This document shows positions 30,391 through 42,751 of a DNA stretch of 64,000 nt, in pieces (positions within the stretch are counted from its first letter, which is position 1; each line of letters starts with the position of its first letter). Below the pieces are notes generated by a model. The model saw nothing but the letters and a program-made list of their open reading frames with translations, was not told the origin of the DNA and did not search any database. The stretch covers positions 58,318,304-58,382,303 of the forward strand of contig OY829537.1 in assembly GCA_963691705.1 (NCBI GenBank). Direction: 5' to 3'. The position numbers and the translations under genes were made by a program. The stretch is from Viola odorata (taxonomy: Eukaryota > Streptophyta > Magnoliopsida > Malpighiales > Violaceae).

Positions 30391-32880
30391 AAGCTTGCAT
30401 CCTTTCAAAGAGCTCCAACAGTAAGTGGATGAGTTATTAAGTAAAGGATTCATCTGAGAGAGCATGTCTCCTTGTGCAGTACCGGTACTACTTGTACCAA
30501 AGAAGGATGGCTCTTAGCGAATGTGTGTTGACTACATAGCCATCAACAAAATTATCGTTAGATACCGGTACCCGATACCTAGGCTTGACGACATGCTGGA
30601 TAAATTGAGCAGAAGTAAGATCTATTCCAAGATCGATCTCATGAGTGGTTACCATCAAATTCGGATGAATGAAGGTGACGAGTGGAAGACGACCTTCAAA
30701 ACAAAACTTGGTTTGTATTAGTAGATGGTAATGCCCTTTGGGCTATCTAATGCCCCTAGTACTTTTATGAGATTGATGGACCATGTCCTGCGAAACTTTA
30801 TCGGAAAATTCATTGTTGTATATTTTGATGATATTTTAATCTACAACCCTTCTTTTTACGCACATATTATTCATTTTATGTTCTTTACTTAACACGTTAC
30901 GGCTAACCGTTTGTTTGCTAAACTTGCTAAGTGTGAATTTTGCCTAGAACGTGTTCATTTTCTTAGTTTTGTTATAAGTACAGAGGGAGTCCAAGTGGAC
31001 GAAGAGAAAGTGAAGGCTATCCAGGATTGGCCTTGTCCTAGAAATGCCAATGAAGTCAGATCTTTCCATGGCCTGGCGAGCTTCTACTGGCGATTCCTGC
31101 CTAACTTCTCAACAATCGCCGCCCCACTCAATAAACTTACTTAGAAGAACATTCTGTTTGAATGGGGAGAGAGACAGGATCACGAACTATATGCGTTAGT
31201 AAGGATGCTCATGGTATGGGAGCACTACTTGCTGCCCAACCAGTTTGTCATTCATACCGATCACCTGAGTTTAAAGTTCCTCCAAGGCCAAGCAAAGCTA
31301 AAAAAATGGCATGCCAAATGGATGGAATTCATTGAGACCTTTCCGTACACCATCAAGTACAAGAAGGGAAAAGAGAATGTAGTAGTTGATGCCCTATCCC
31401 GACGGTATGTTCTTTTAAACACTCTAGATGCGCAAGTTTTTAGTTTTTCATATTTGATTGGACTGCATGAGCATGATGAGGATTTCCGTGACATATATGC
31501 TGCTTGTGCTAACGGTCCCCACATGCACTTCATATGACATGATAACTTTTTGTTCAAACACCATCGACTATGTACACCACGATCATCCGTTAGAGAGTTG
31601 TTAGTGTTAGAAGCCCATTCTGGAGCTCTAAGTGGTCATTTTGGTATTACCAAAATGTTGCATATACTTAAATCACACTTCTTCTGGCCCGAAATGAAAA
31701 TGAATGTCACCAAAGTTGTGAACCGTTTGTCTAGTGTGTAACACGGCCAAGTCCAAATCCATGCATCATGCCACTGCTTGTTGCTAACCACCCATGGGTT
31801 GACATATCCATGGATTTTGTGCTAGGATTGCCAAGATCTGCGCATGGGAATGATTCCATTGTTGTTGTGGTAGATCGTTTCTCCAAAATGGCACATTTTA
31901 TTCCATGCGCTAAAATCCATGATGCCACTCGCATTGCACATTTATTTTTCCAACATGTTTTCCGTTTACATGGCAAGCCCAGAACTATCGTTAGTGATGG
32001 AGATACAAAATTTGTGAGTCATTTTTGGCATACCCTTTGGGAAAAGTTGGGCACGAAACTCCTCTTTTCCACCACTTGTCATCCTCAAACGGATGGATAG
32101 ACAGAAGTGGTAAACCGAACCTTAGGTTCCCTTTTATAGATCATGGTTAATAAACACGGTAGAAAATGGGAAGATTGCATTGCATTCGTTGAATTTGCTT
32201 ATAACCATTCACGACATTCATCTACCAAATTTTCTCCTTTTGAGGTAGTTTATGGATTCCAACCATTAACGCCCCTTGATCTTTTGCGATTACCTGTGAG
32301 TTTTCTAAAGTGTGTAAATGGTGATATTAAAGCTTCCGAGGTGAGAAAATTGCATGAGCAGGTCCGTAAAAACATTGCACATATGAATGACCGGGTGGCA
32401 ACCAAACGGAATGCCGGTAAGGTACCTATCACCTTTCCACCAGGGCAATAGGTATGGTTATATTGGCGTAAGGACCGATTTCCTCAACAAAGGCACGACA
32501 AGCTAAGTCCTAGGGGTGACGAACCTTTCCAAATTCTCCACCGCATCAACTCTAACGCCTATGTCCTGGACCTACTCGGTAAGTATGGTTCCATTAGTAA
32601 TACATTTCATGTCAATGACTTGACCCTTTATGATGCAGGAACCGACGAACTTCATGAACAGGATTCGAGGGCGAATCGTTTCGAAGGGGGAGGGGATGAT
32701 ACGATCATGGCCAAGGATGCGACTTCACCCCCGAATGTCGGACATACCGGTAACGTTCCTGCACCAAGCAACGAAGACTTGACCCCGCAAGGACCGATAA
32801 CCAGAAGTCAGGCCAAGAAGCTTGCACTATGGATCAAAGTGGAAATGAAGAAAGACACTTCTAACCCCAATGTATGAACC
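30391..32880 (+). pseudogene. 5'-truncated Reina-like gypsy pol (RT, RNase H, integrase)
   Basis: It starts inside pol (HPFKELQQ, then ESMSPCAVPVLLVPKKDG), so gag and protease are missing. RT motifs: [41 protein letters not shown] (catalytic FDD). RNase H is internally deleted: FEWGERQ jumps to [11 protein letters not shown]. Integrase: LEAHSGALSGHFGITK, then a broken zinc finger, [28 protein letters not shown] and CHPQTDG. The tail ends DSRANRFEGGGDD and continues about 60 codons into the LTR through GPITRSQAKKLALWIKVEM. At least five stops interrupt it. Confidence 0.85.
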
Positions 32881-33542
32881 TTAATGGTCATTAGATATTA
32901 CCGGGTGTCGTTTGATTATGGAAGTCTATCGGTAGCATGGGAAGCTACCGGAAGTTCACCAAATGAAGAATGTTGGCCCCACCATATACAATCCCCTTTT
33001 GTAAGTATTTGGGAATCTACCAGGAAACAGGACAGCTACTGGGAACACTAACGGAAGGAAGGACATCATCCGGAAGCTTCCCAATTTTGGTGTTGTCATC
33101 TTGGGCCTGGATGACCCACTACGCCACAGGCATGGGCTTGGTTAACCCAATCTACCTATTTTGTGACTATGTGTATATAAAAGAGACTTATTCATTTCTG
33201 TCATTAGTTTAGATAGAGTGAGAGTTTTTGAGTGAGAATACTCCTCCTATTTTCACCCTAGACTCTCTCATTTCCTTGAGAAAGCTAGTTTGAGTTGAGA
33301 ATACTCCTCACTAAGCTTTCTTTGAGAAATCCAGCTTGTAATTTGATACACTATTTGCTGCTTATTTTCCATGTAATTCAAGTTTCCAAGTGTGTTGTTC
33401 CCATCTTCATCGTGTTCAAGTTCTCATATAATTTTTGTCTGAACAACCGGTAATATCTAACCCTTGGCATTCATATTATTCCATTCCGCTACAACCTCCA
33501 CTTTCCGTCTGTTTCTTATCTAAGCTCAAGTTCATTTATATA
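32697..33542 (+). mobile_element. 3' LTR of the Reina-like element, end lost
   Basis: It starts TGATACGATCATGG inside the pol reading frame. U3 carries the GPITRSQAKK codons and a TATA box (TATATAAAAG, 33174-33183). The expected TATCA end is absent: the sequence runs to CATTTATATA and meets another LTR, oriented the other way, at 33543. Confidence 0.7.
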
Positions 33543-34040
33543 TGATACAATCCTAGTTGCGTAGGATGCGTAGCACGTAATTTTGATCGTTGCTCAAAGA
33601 TGGATTTCGATGCGGAAGAAGATAACTCACTTAGACAACGTAAGCCTACTGATCGCTAAGCACCAGCCAACCTAAGTCCGAACAAGGGAGGATCCTTGTT
33701 GAATCACTAAGCCTATATCCCTTGTGGATATCAACCTAGGGCAGACAACAAGTAGGATACAATTTTGGATTTTACTTATTTGACGACTTGAGTATTGTGG
33801 ACTAGAGAAGGAACAAGGTTCAATCACATGAACAATGGGCAGAGATTTAAAGAGAGAAGTCTCAATTTTATCAAAATAACAGCCAACCTTCAAAAGGAGG
33901 AAAAACTATGTCTTTATACAAGAAACCCTATTCGGATTGCAAGTAGGAGTTCTAAATAAGGTAATTGACTTAATTAACTAATTAATTAAATAAATAGAAA
34001 CAGAAGTTGCTGCCATTATTTAACTAATTAATTAAATAAA

Positions 34041-37000
34041 CTAATTGTTAGGAATTACCTGAGTAGGAGACCGAAAGATAACCTAGATTGAGAAAGATAA
34101 ACGACAATAAACAAGACAAGGGATTAACGTGGTATCGGTCTAGCCGCACTCCACAAACCGCATAAATATTATTAATCTTAATATTCGTTAGTTTTACAAT
34201 TACAAGAGAGTCTATTTATAGGGAAAATGCCAACCTCCATTCCCTATGTTAGCGATGTGGTATATCAGACTCCATATACCAAACAATCTCCCACTTAGAG
34301 ACTAATCATAGGTCCACTCTCACTAATGTAACTCTAGTAAAACCCAACAGCATTAAGCAACTCTATATGTGTTGAGCCTTCTTCAACAGTCAGTTCTGAA
34401 GGCCAGTTGAAGCTATGCAAAACTTCAACTTCTCTTTAGTAACCACCTTGGTCAGCATATCTACTGGATTCCTTGAACCAAGGATTTTCTTCAAGGACAA
34501 AGTACCATCACTAATCAACTCCCTGATAAAGTGATATCTCAACTGGATGTGTTTTGTCCTAGCATGAAACACAGGATTCTTCGCAAGATAAATGGCACTC
34601 TGACTGTCGCTGTACAGAGCGTTGTCTTTCTATTTCTTGCCCAACTCCTCAAGAAAATTCTTCAACCAAATCATTTCCTTGTTGGCTTCTGAAATAGCCA
34701 TGTACTCTACTTCCGTGGTTGAAAGAGCAACATTCTTTTGAAGTCGAGACATCCAACTAACTGTTGTGCCACCCATAGTGAAAGTATATCCCATAGTACT
34801 CTTTCTTGTATCCTCACAACCACCCAAATCTGCATCAGTGAATCCTTCCAAGATTACATCTTTCCTGCAGAAACATAATGCAACCTTAGAGGTACCTTTC
34901 AAATAGCGTAGCAACCACTTAACCGCCCCCCAATGCTCTCTCCCAGGATTAGACATGAATCTGCTAACAACTCCCACTGCATGAGCAATGTCTGGTCTCG
35001 TGCACACCATAGCATACATCAAACTACCAACTGCAGATGCATAAGGAACATTAGCCATTTCTTCCTTGTCTTCATCCGTTTGAGGTGACTGCTTCTTTGT
35101 GAGATTGAAGTGGGCTCCCAAAGGCGTACTTCTGATCTTCGCATCTTGGAGGTTAAACTTATTTAACACCTTCCCAATGTACTTCTCTTGCGACAATTTC
35201 AGAGTACCTTCACTTCTATCTCTGATGATGCTCATACTAACTATCTGCTTTGAGGGACCCAAATCCTTCATCTCAAAATCTAGAGACATCTGTCTCTTCA
35301 ACTTGTTGATTTCCCTCATGTCAGATCCTGCGATTAACATGTCATCAACATACGACAGCAATATAATATAAGATGAATCAAATTGCTTAACATAGCAACA
35401 ATGATCCATAGTACTCCTCGTGTACCCACTCCTCATCATAAAGCTGTCAAACTTCAAGTACCACTGTCTTGGTGCTTGCTTCAAACCATACAAGCTCTTT
35501 TTCAGCTTGCAAACCATGTCCTCTTTCCCAGCTACCGGAAATCCCTTTGGCTGTATCATGTAGATGTCCTCCTCAAGATCACCATGTAAGAACGCGGTCT
35601 TCACATCTAGTTGCTCTAGATGTAATTTCTCTGCAGCCACGATACCCAAAACAAGTCTGATAGTAGTCGTCTTGACAACCGGAGAAAAAATCTCATTGTA
35701 GTCAATGCCCTTTTCCTGCTGGAAACCTTTCACCACTAACCTTGCCTTGTATCTCTTGCTGTCATTAAGTTCTTCTTTAATCTTGAACACCCATTTATTC
35801 TACAAAGCCTTCTTTCCTACTGGTAACTTAGTCAACAACCAAGTCTCATTCTTCTCAAGCGAACTCATCTCCTCGTTCATGGCTAGCTCCCACTGAACTG
35901 ACTCATCCATATGCATTGCCTCTGAATAACTCTCAGGCTCACCATCCTCAGTCAAAAGCAAGTAATAAGCTGAAGGAGAGTATCTTTGTGGCGGTCGTGA
36001 AACTCTATTTGATCTTCTTACTGCAACATCTGGGGCAACTAGGACTGCCTCCTCAGCATCTCTGTTTGCCAAACTCCCACTGTCCCCTACAAGAACATCC
36101 ACTGTAATATCTTCCAACATAATCTGCTCTTTAATTTCTTGTTTCGTTGTAGTTCCAGAATCTCCCGTAAGCTTATCCTTATACACTGCATTCTCATTGA
36201 AGGTGACATCTCTGCTTCTAATGAATTTCCTGTTCAACTCATCCCAGAAACAGTATCCCATCTCATCTGAGCCATAGCCAATAAAAGTAACCTTCTTTGC
36301 TTTAGGATCAAGCTTATCCCTGTCAGAATCTTTAACCCGCACATAAGAAACACAACCAAAAACTCTCAAGTGTGAGAGATTTACCTCTTTTTCTTGCCAC
36401 TCTTCCTCTGGAATCTTGAACCCCAAAGGGACTGAGGGCCCTCTGTTAATGAGATATGTCGTTGTACTAACTGCATCTGCCCAAAACATCTTTGGCAATC
36501 CTGCATGTACCCTCATACTCTTGGCTCTCTCATTCAATGTCCTATTCATTCGCTCTACAACTCCATTCTGCTGCGGGGTCTCAGGAATAGTCTTTATCAT
36601 TCTGATTCCGTGTTCTACACAATAGGCTTTGAACTCATCACTTCTGTATTCACCCCTATTATCTGATTTCAGGCTCTTAATCTTCAACCCTGTCTGATTT
36701 TCAACTTCTGCCTTCCACTTCTTAAAGGTTTCAAACACTTCAGATTTATTTTTCAGAAAATAAACCCATACCTTTCTAGTGGAATCATCAATGAAAGTGG
36801 CATAGTAGCGTGATCCTCCCAAGGAGGTAACTGTAGTCGGTCCGTACATATTTGTATGAACTAGCTCTAACTTCCCAGACTTGGGTGCATTCCCTGATTT
36901 TGCAAAAGTAACTCGTTTCTGCTTCCCAAACACACATGGTTCATAGAATCCAACTTCCACATTCTTCAGTTCCGGAATCTTGCCTTTAGAAACTAGCAAC

Positions 37001-38606
37001 TTCATACCCTTCTGACTCATATGCCCAAGCCTTTGGTGCCAAAGAGTCGATGGACCAACATCATCAGTAACTGCATTAACGTCGTCACATGATTGTTCCA
37101 TAATATAAAGAGTTCCAACCTTATCACCACGAGTAACAACCAAATTCCCCTTCACAACCTTCCGTTGTCTGTTTCCAAAGATAACACGATACCCTTCCTC
37201 ATCCAACTGACCCACAGAGAGCAACATCCTCTTGAGTCCAGGAACGTATCTAACATCTTTTAACAACCAGATTGTTCCAAAAGAAGTTTTGACTTTGATG
37301 TCTCCCGTACCTGTAATGTCCAAAGTCTCGTCATCAGCAAGACGAACTTTGCCAAAATTTCCAAATCTGAAATTTAACATTGAATCCTTGCTTAGAGTGA
37401 CATGGAATGATGCACCAGAATCCATGACCAAGATTCAATTGGAGTGGCATGGAATGATGCACCAGAATCCATAACCCAAGATTCAATAGAACACTCAACA
37501 CAACAAATCAGCGCATCATCACTAACTTCTTCCACTGTGTTAACTGAGTTACCATCATTCTTCTTTGGTTTAGGAACTGCAGGAGCCGTACACTGATTCC
37601 TAAAGTGACCAGTCTTTTGACAGTTCCAACACACAATATCCTTGCGATTCTTGGATTGTCCTCTCTTCCTGGACTTCGATCTATTACGCCCTTGATTCTA
37701 CCCCTTCCCAACTTGTCTGCCTCTACCATCCATACTCAACAAAGAGCCTGATGATTCCCCAGAATTCCTCCTACGAATATCTTCTTCAAGAATTGAGTCA
37801 CAAATTTCTGTGAACGTTAGCTTAGTAGTCTCAGACGAACAGCTAACTGCTGTGACAAACCCTGACCAGCTGTCAGGTAACGAGGATAACAACAACAAGG
37901 CCTGTACTTCTTCATCGAATGTAATCCCAACGAAAACTAATCTAGACAGTATAGAATTAAATTCGTTCACATGATCAGCAACAGAACCACCTTATTTCAT
38001 CCTTGTATTGACTAATAGACGAATCAAATATACCTTATTAGCTGCAGAGGGTTTTTCGTACAGATTTGATAACGCCTTAATTAGTCCGTGTGTAGTCTTC
38101 TCACCAACGATGTTGTAAGCAACATTCTTCACCAGTGTCAACCGTATCACACCCAGAGCCTGCCTATCCAATAAGTCTCAATCTTGTTGTTTCATCGCCT
38201 CTAGCTTTTTCTCCTCTAACAGTTCGTGCAGCTTCTTCTAATACAGCAAATCCTCGACTTGCATCTTCCAAAATCCAAAGTCTGTCCCATCAAACTTGTC
38301 GATCTTTATCTTCCCATCGTCTGCCATCGCTCCTACTTGCTAACCTTGCTCCGCTACCAGTTGTTAGGAATTACCTAAGTAGGAGACCAAAAGATAACCT
38401 AGATTGAGAAAGATAAACGATAATAAACAAGACAAGGGATTAACGTGGTATCGGTCTAGCCGCACTTCACAAACTGCACAAATATTATTAATCTTAATAT
38501 TCGTTAGTTTTACAATTACAAGAGAGTCTATTTATAGGGAAAAGGCCGACCTCCATTCCCTATGTTAGCGATGTGGTATATCAGACTCCACATACCCAAC
38601 ACTAAT
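34041..38606 (-). mobile_element. Complete but inactive Tork-like Ty1/copia element, TSD CTAAT
   Basis: The body is 34046-38601 (4,556 bp), with CTAAT at 34041-34045 and 38602-38606. The two 240-bp LTRs (34046-34285 and 38362-38601) run TGTTAGGAATTACC to CAAACA/CAACA and differ at about ten positions by eye (about 4%). On the minus strand the primer site TGGTAGCGGAGC lies at 38348-38359. A purine tract with AAGTGGGAGATT adjoins the left (3') LTR. Confidence 0.95.
34390..38330 (-). pseudogene. Broken gag-pol of the Tork-like element
   Basis: Gag (from about 38330 down) is shifted and carries stops; its CCHC knuckle CWNCQKTGHFRNQC lies near 37590-37635. The protease MDSGASFH is present twice because of a ~47-bp tandem duplication (37396-37490) that shifts the frame. 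Integrase is readable in 35800-37431: WHQRLGH, CVFGKQ, the core with LVHTNMYGP (an Asn replaces the usual Asp in H.D) and TPQQNGVVERMN. A stop lies at the junction near 35797. RT follows (QLDVKTAFLHGDLEEDIYM; catalytic YVDDMLIAG near 35340), then RNase H with a stop near 34630. Not functional. Confidence 0.9.
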
Positions 38607-39266
38607 TAACTAATTAATTAAATAAATGGAAACAGAAATTGTTGCCATTATATAATTAATTAATTAAAGAAACTAATTAGCTAATTAATTAAATAAATAG
38701 AAACAGAAGGTGTTGCCAAAATCGGACAAGGCCAAGCAGCCTGCCAAGGAATCCTAGCACGCGCGGGACAAGGAGTACTCGCGGCGAAAGGACTCTTGCA
38801 CCCGGACTAGGGTTTGCGTGCGCCTCCGCACCCTAGATTAGGGTTTGGAATATCTTCCAAACGACTCGAGCTTTTCCGATGAAACTTGGGCTCCCACTTC
38901 TAGACATGTTGCAGTACATGTCGGACTTGATAGATGGGAAAGGTCGGCCCATCTACGCGTCGATCCGCTGCCCAGCAGAGACAACGTCAAACGCCTTGAT
39001 AGTGAGTAGATTGACCATGCGTGGGGTCTTCTCTCGAAGTGCAACCTCCTCACTTGTCATCTCTCACTACAACTCCTTGTGAATGAGAGATGACAACTTG
39101 TCTTGAAGCTTTCTAGCTCTTGCTCGTGTCATCGAACCAGCAGGCGACAAAGGCATGTCGATACGTGGATTCGCATCAATATATTTGATCAAGATAAACT
39201 CTAAGCTAGATCCTTTGTTCCATCATACCATCCGGATCGTATCCTTTACGACCCGTGATCGTATCA

Positions 39267-40456
39267 GTAAGAGTTAGACTTAAATGTCCTAGATCATAGC
39301 ATTAACAAAGATGATACTAATGAAATGAATAAGAAGTTACACAAAGCTATTTTTAGGTTGTGTGCATTAAAATGTAAGGTCTGATAAATCTTTTTTTCAA
39401 TTTTTTTTTAGAAGTTTACAATGAAATGGGCATGTAGTCATGGTTGTCAATTATGTACGAGTGAGTGTTTCGATTTGGTCATTGGTATGAGATGCACCAA
39501 TTTCGGTTAGTATATCGATTTCGATTGACACCTTGCTATCTTATTTTTCTTATATATTACATATAACTTTATAAAATTCAACAAATTTATAATACATTTT
39601 TTTAGTATTGAGATGGGACGTACCGATCGGTATGGTATGAAACTACTATGCTCCATCCAGCAAATAATTATCGATAGCATATTAATTATTTTGCTGATGA
39701 TAAAAGCGTCCATAAGAGTCACAACTAAATTTAAATTTCACCCCACTTATAAAAAAAATGTCCAAGGAGTTGGTAGCATTATTTAATAATTTAGACAGAC
39801 GCATTCATTCTTCTTCTGATATTCTCTCTTTCAACTTTGCCGTCTACCTTTCTTCCTCATTTGAAATGTTGAATTGAATTTTGCCCTTTAGTTCTCATCT
39901 TAAAAATAAATATTATTACTATTATTATACTAGAATAAATGAAAACAAAGCAGAAAGACAGATGCGTGTGGGTGGCCCGATACGACTTGCTAGTTGTATA
40001 GTTTGGTAATTAACCTGGGTATTACACGAAGAATTACGCCTGCGCTGTCCATTCCATTCTCTGTTAATTGTAATGATCACCATCAGCGTCTTCTCTTGCG
40101 TTTCCTGACGAGGTCTCCTGCTCCTGCTTCTTTTCTTCCACTGCACGATCAGGTTAATCAGGTACTAAGTTGTTCCCTCCAGCCCGATTAATTTGGAGTT
40201 GACTTCAGTCTCCTCTCTGTAATTACTCCAATGTAGGTTTCTTTCTATTTCAAGATCAATACGTACTTTTAGCGAAAAGCAGCTTTGAGTTCTTAATTTT
40301 AACTTGTAAGTCATTCCATGTATGATTGAGCATCCATCCAGTATATGGAAGAAACCCTTTTCTTCGGTTCTTTATTTGTCAGCTAATTGTTTCTTTTCTG
40401 TTCTTTTCCTTTGTTGAAGCTTTGTTACTTGTTTATAAATCCTCATTAAGAAGGAT
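39267..40456. other. Intergenic sequence upstream of the VTT gene
   Basis: AT-rich, without a recognised gene from 39267 to about 39980. A possible 5' untranslated exon of the next gene ends at ATCAG|GTACTAAG (about 40160), with a candidate acceptor at TCATTAAG (40450) just before the ATG. This leader intron is a suggestion only. Confidence 0.4.
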
Positions 40457-42454
40457 ATGGCACAGACATCTGGGGGGACTGTAAGCTATGAATCAATACC
40501 TGCTGCTGATGGTGTGGGTTCAAGTGCAAGTGTGAGCAATGAGGATGGTGAGTGTGTTGGGTTGATTGTGGTACCCAATCATCAACGTCCATCCTCTCCA
40601 TCTCTTGCATCCACAACCAAAAGGACTGGGTCCCTAACGCGGTGGATCAAAGCCCTCCTCTTTTGCACTCTTACCATATCCTTTCTGCTTCTTCTCATTG
40701 TTTTCTTCATATGGGGACTGCCAGTCCTTTCCCGCCAGGTAAACTCATACTCGTGCCCTTCCTCCCGCGTACTTTTACTGTAACTTTGCTTTATTCTATC
40801 ATTCTTGGTGCTACTAATGCTGCTGCTGCTGAAACATTTCACTATTCCTGCTAGCGTACTTATATGCTGTGTTGTGTTGGTGTTCTTGCCATATATGCAA
40901 TCTTGTCAATTAGTCCACATCTTTTTACAGATGGAACCAGCTGAACATGTGCATTTGCATATCTAGTCCCAGTTTCTACACCAAAATTGAATCATTTCTC
41001 TCTGTAGGTTCTCCTCCCAATCATGCAATGGGAAGCAACTGCCTTCCCTCTTCCAGTCCTTGCCCTTGTGCTTACAGCCTCTATCGCCTTCTTCCCCGTC
41101 ATCCTAATCCCTTCAGGACCTTCCATGTTGTTGGCTGGGATGATTTTTGGATACACAATTGGGTTTCCCATCATCATGCTTGGAACAACTGTCGGGATGG
41201 TATTGCCCTATTTGATTGGGCTACGCTTCCGTGACCGTATCCATGTAAGGCTAATGCTCATCACGCTGAATTGAACAACTGATGCTTTTGTGCGCCAGCC
41301 ATCTATGTTGCTTTTCTTCCATTTTTGTATCTGCTACCTACAAGTAACTCGCTGTAAATCTGCAGCGCTGGTTAAAAAGATGGCCTCGAACAGCTGCTAT
41401 GATTAGACTAGCTGCACAAGGGAGCTCATTCCAACAATTTCAAGTGGTTGCTCTCTTTAGGGTTTCACCTTTTCCATACACAATTTTCAACTATGCAATA
41501 GTGGCAACAAGCATGAGATTTTGGCCCTATTTTTGGGGTTCAGTCATGGGGATGGTACCTAATACTTTCATCTACATCTACAGGTTTGTTCTCATGGTTT
41601 ATTATAATCTATTGGTTTCTCATGGTTTATTATAATCTATTGGTTACAATGCTGAACTGGACATGTCTAAGATACGCTTGTGGATTGTGCGCCCCTTATG
41701 ATGTATGAAATAATGCCAAAAAAATATCTAGGAACAAGTTTTACCATTCCTTAGAAAATATCTTATCGTGTCTTTCCTAGTAATAAAAAAGTTTCAAGTA
41801 AACATTTTCATTGTCAAACATTAGATGCCAACTTCCTCTTATGTGGTATTCAACTATGCAATACTGGTGACAAGCATGAGATGTTTTCCATGTTTATGGG
41901 TTCAGTCACTAGGATGGTATCTAATGCTTTCATCTAGAAGAGCTCTGTTCTCTTGGTTTCGTAACGTTTAATGGTTGCAATGGTCAAGTGTAAATGTGAA
42001 TTGTTGTCCCTGATGATGAGTGTGAAATGCGGCAAAAGGCATTTAGAAGCTTGACCAATCTCTAAAAAATTTCTTAATTGTGATTTTCCTTGTCAAGAAA
42101 ATAGTATCAAATTAACAAATCTTTGTCTATTACTCCATAAGATGCCAACTTTCTCCTCTTCCTTTGCTTAATTAGCTTTTCGTTGTTCTTTTGCGCAGTG
42201 GCGGGTTAATGAGGACATTAGCTAATGTGCAGTATGGTAACTACCACCTGACTACAGTTGAAATTGTATACAATATCATCTCCTTTATTATCGCGGTTGT
42301 CACTACTGTTGCATTCACCATTTATGCGAAAGGAGCTCTGAAGGAGGAGCTTCAAAAGGTAGAGACTGCTGAAGGAGTACAAGACAATTATGAGATGGAA
42401 AAGCTTCCACTCCAAAGATGCAATGATGCAGGTTGCTCATCTTTTTCATCATAG
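40457..42454 (+). CDS. VTT-domain (TVP38/TMEM64, SNARE-associated Golgi) membrane protein
   Basis: Four exons join to 330 codons without a stop: 40457-40738, 41008-41244, 41366-41583 and 42199-42454, all with GT-AG introns and matching phases (0, 0, 2). The soluble N-terminus ([16 protein letters not shown]) is followed by a first membrane helix ([20 protein letters not shown]). The VTT core has [29 protein letters not shown], and the signature [20 protein letters not shown] and [14 protein letters not shown] last helix ([18 protein letters not shown]) precedes a charged tail. VTT proteins are multi-pass endomembrane proteins; relatives act as lipid scramblases. The substrate here is unknown. 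It converges on the MLO gene. Confidence 0.9.
41584..42198 (+). repeat. Tandem duplication of exon 3 end inside intron 3
   Basis: 41843-41938 (TTCAACTATGCAATACTGG...ACTTTCATC-like end) is a degenerate copy of 41485-41583, the second half of exon 3. The adjoining intron sequence (TGGTTACAATG at 41640 and TGGTTGCAATGG at 41970; AGATGCCAACTT at 41823 and 42139) is also duplicated, so the unit is about 340-360 bp. The copy has frame changes and lacks the exon's CAG|GT donor, so it is probably not spliced. A 26-bp tandem repeat (TCTCATGGTTTATTATAATC) lies at 41591-41642. Confidence 0.8.
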
Positions 42455-42751
42455 CTTGGACAGTACAGTTTAATGGATTTTTTTGTACATGGAAGAAACA
42501 CAAATCAGATTATACGGTAGAGGAATTTTCGATTCGCATACTATTTTATTCTTTTTTTTTCCGTTTTATTCATGATGATGTATCGGTCTGAGAGCATAGG
42601 TTAAAAGTATATATATTCAAGATGTGAGATTATTGTTTCTTACAAGTTTCCTTGTTTTCCAATTTTAACAAAGTTTACAATGTTGTAGAATGTTGAATGT
42701 GGATCTATGGCCCTTAAGGAGGAGGAGAACTGATGTGTTGCAGGAGAAAAC
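42455..42751. other. Shared 3' region of convergent genes
   Basis: Only 297 bp separate the two stop codons. The sequence is T-rich on the + strand, with a run of nine T at 42552-42560. The two 3' untranslated regions probably meet or overlap here. Confidence 0.5.

Larger units (their letters stand above)
33543..39266 (-). mobile_element. Reverse gypsy LTR split by the Tork-like element
   Basis: The left part (33543-34045) starts TGATACAATCCTAG and the right part (38607-39266) ends GTGATCGTATCA. Together they form one LTR of about 1.16 kb on the minus strand, starting TGATACGATCACGGG. Near its start it encodes MTRARARKLQDKL, the pol-tail motif. AT-rich sub-repeats with AATTAATTAAATAAAT and GAAACAGAAG flank the insertion point. 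No target duplication was found (ATATA versus GTAAG), so it may be rearranged. Confidence 0.7.
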
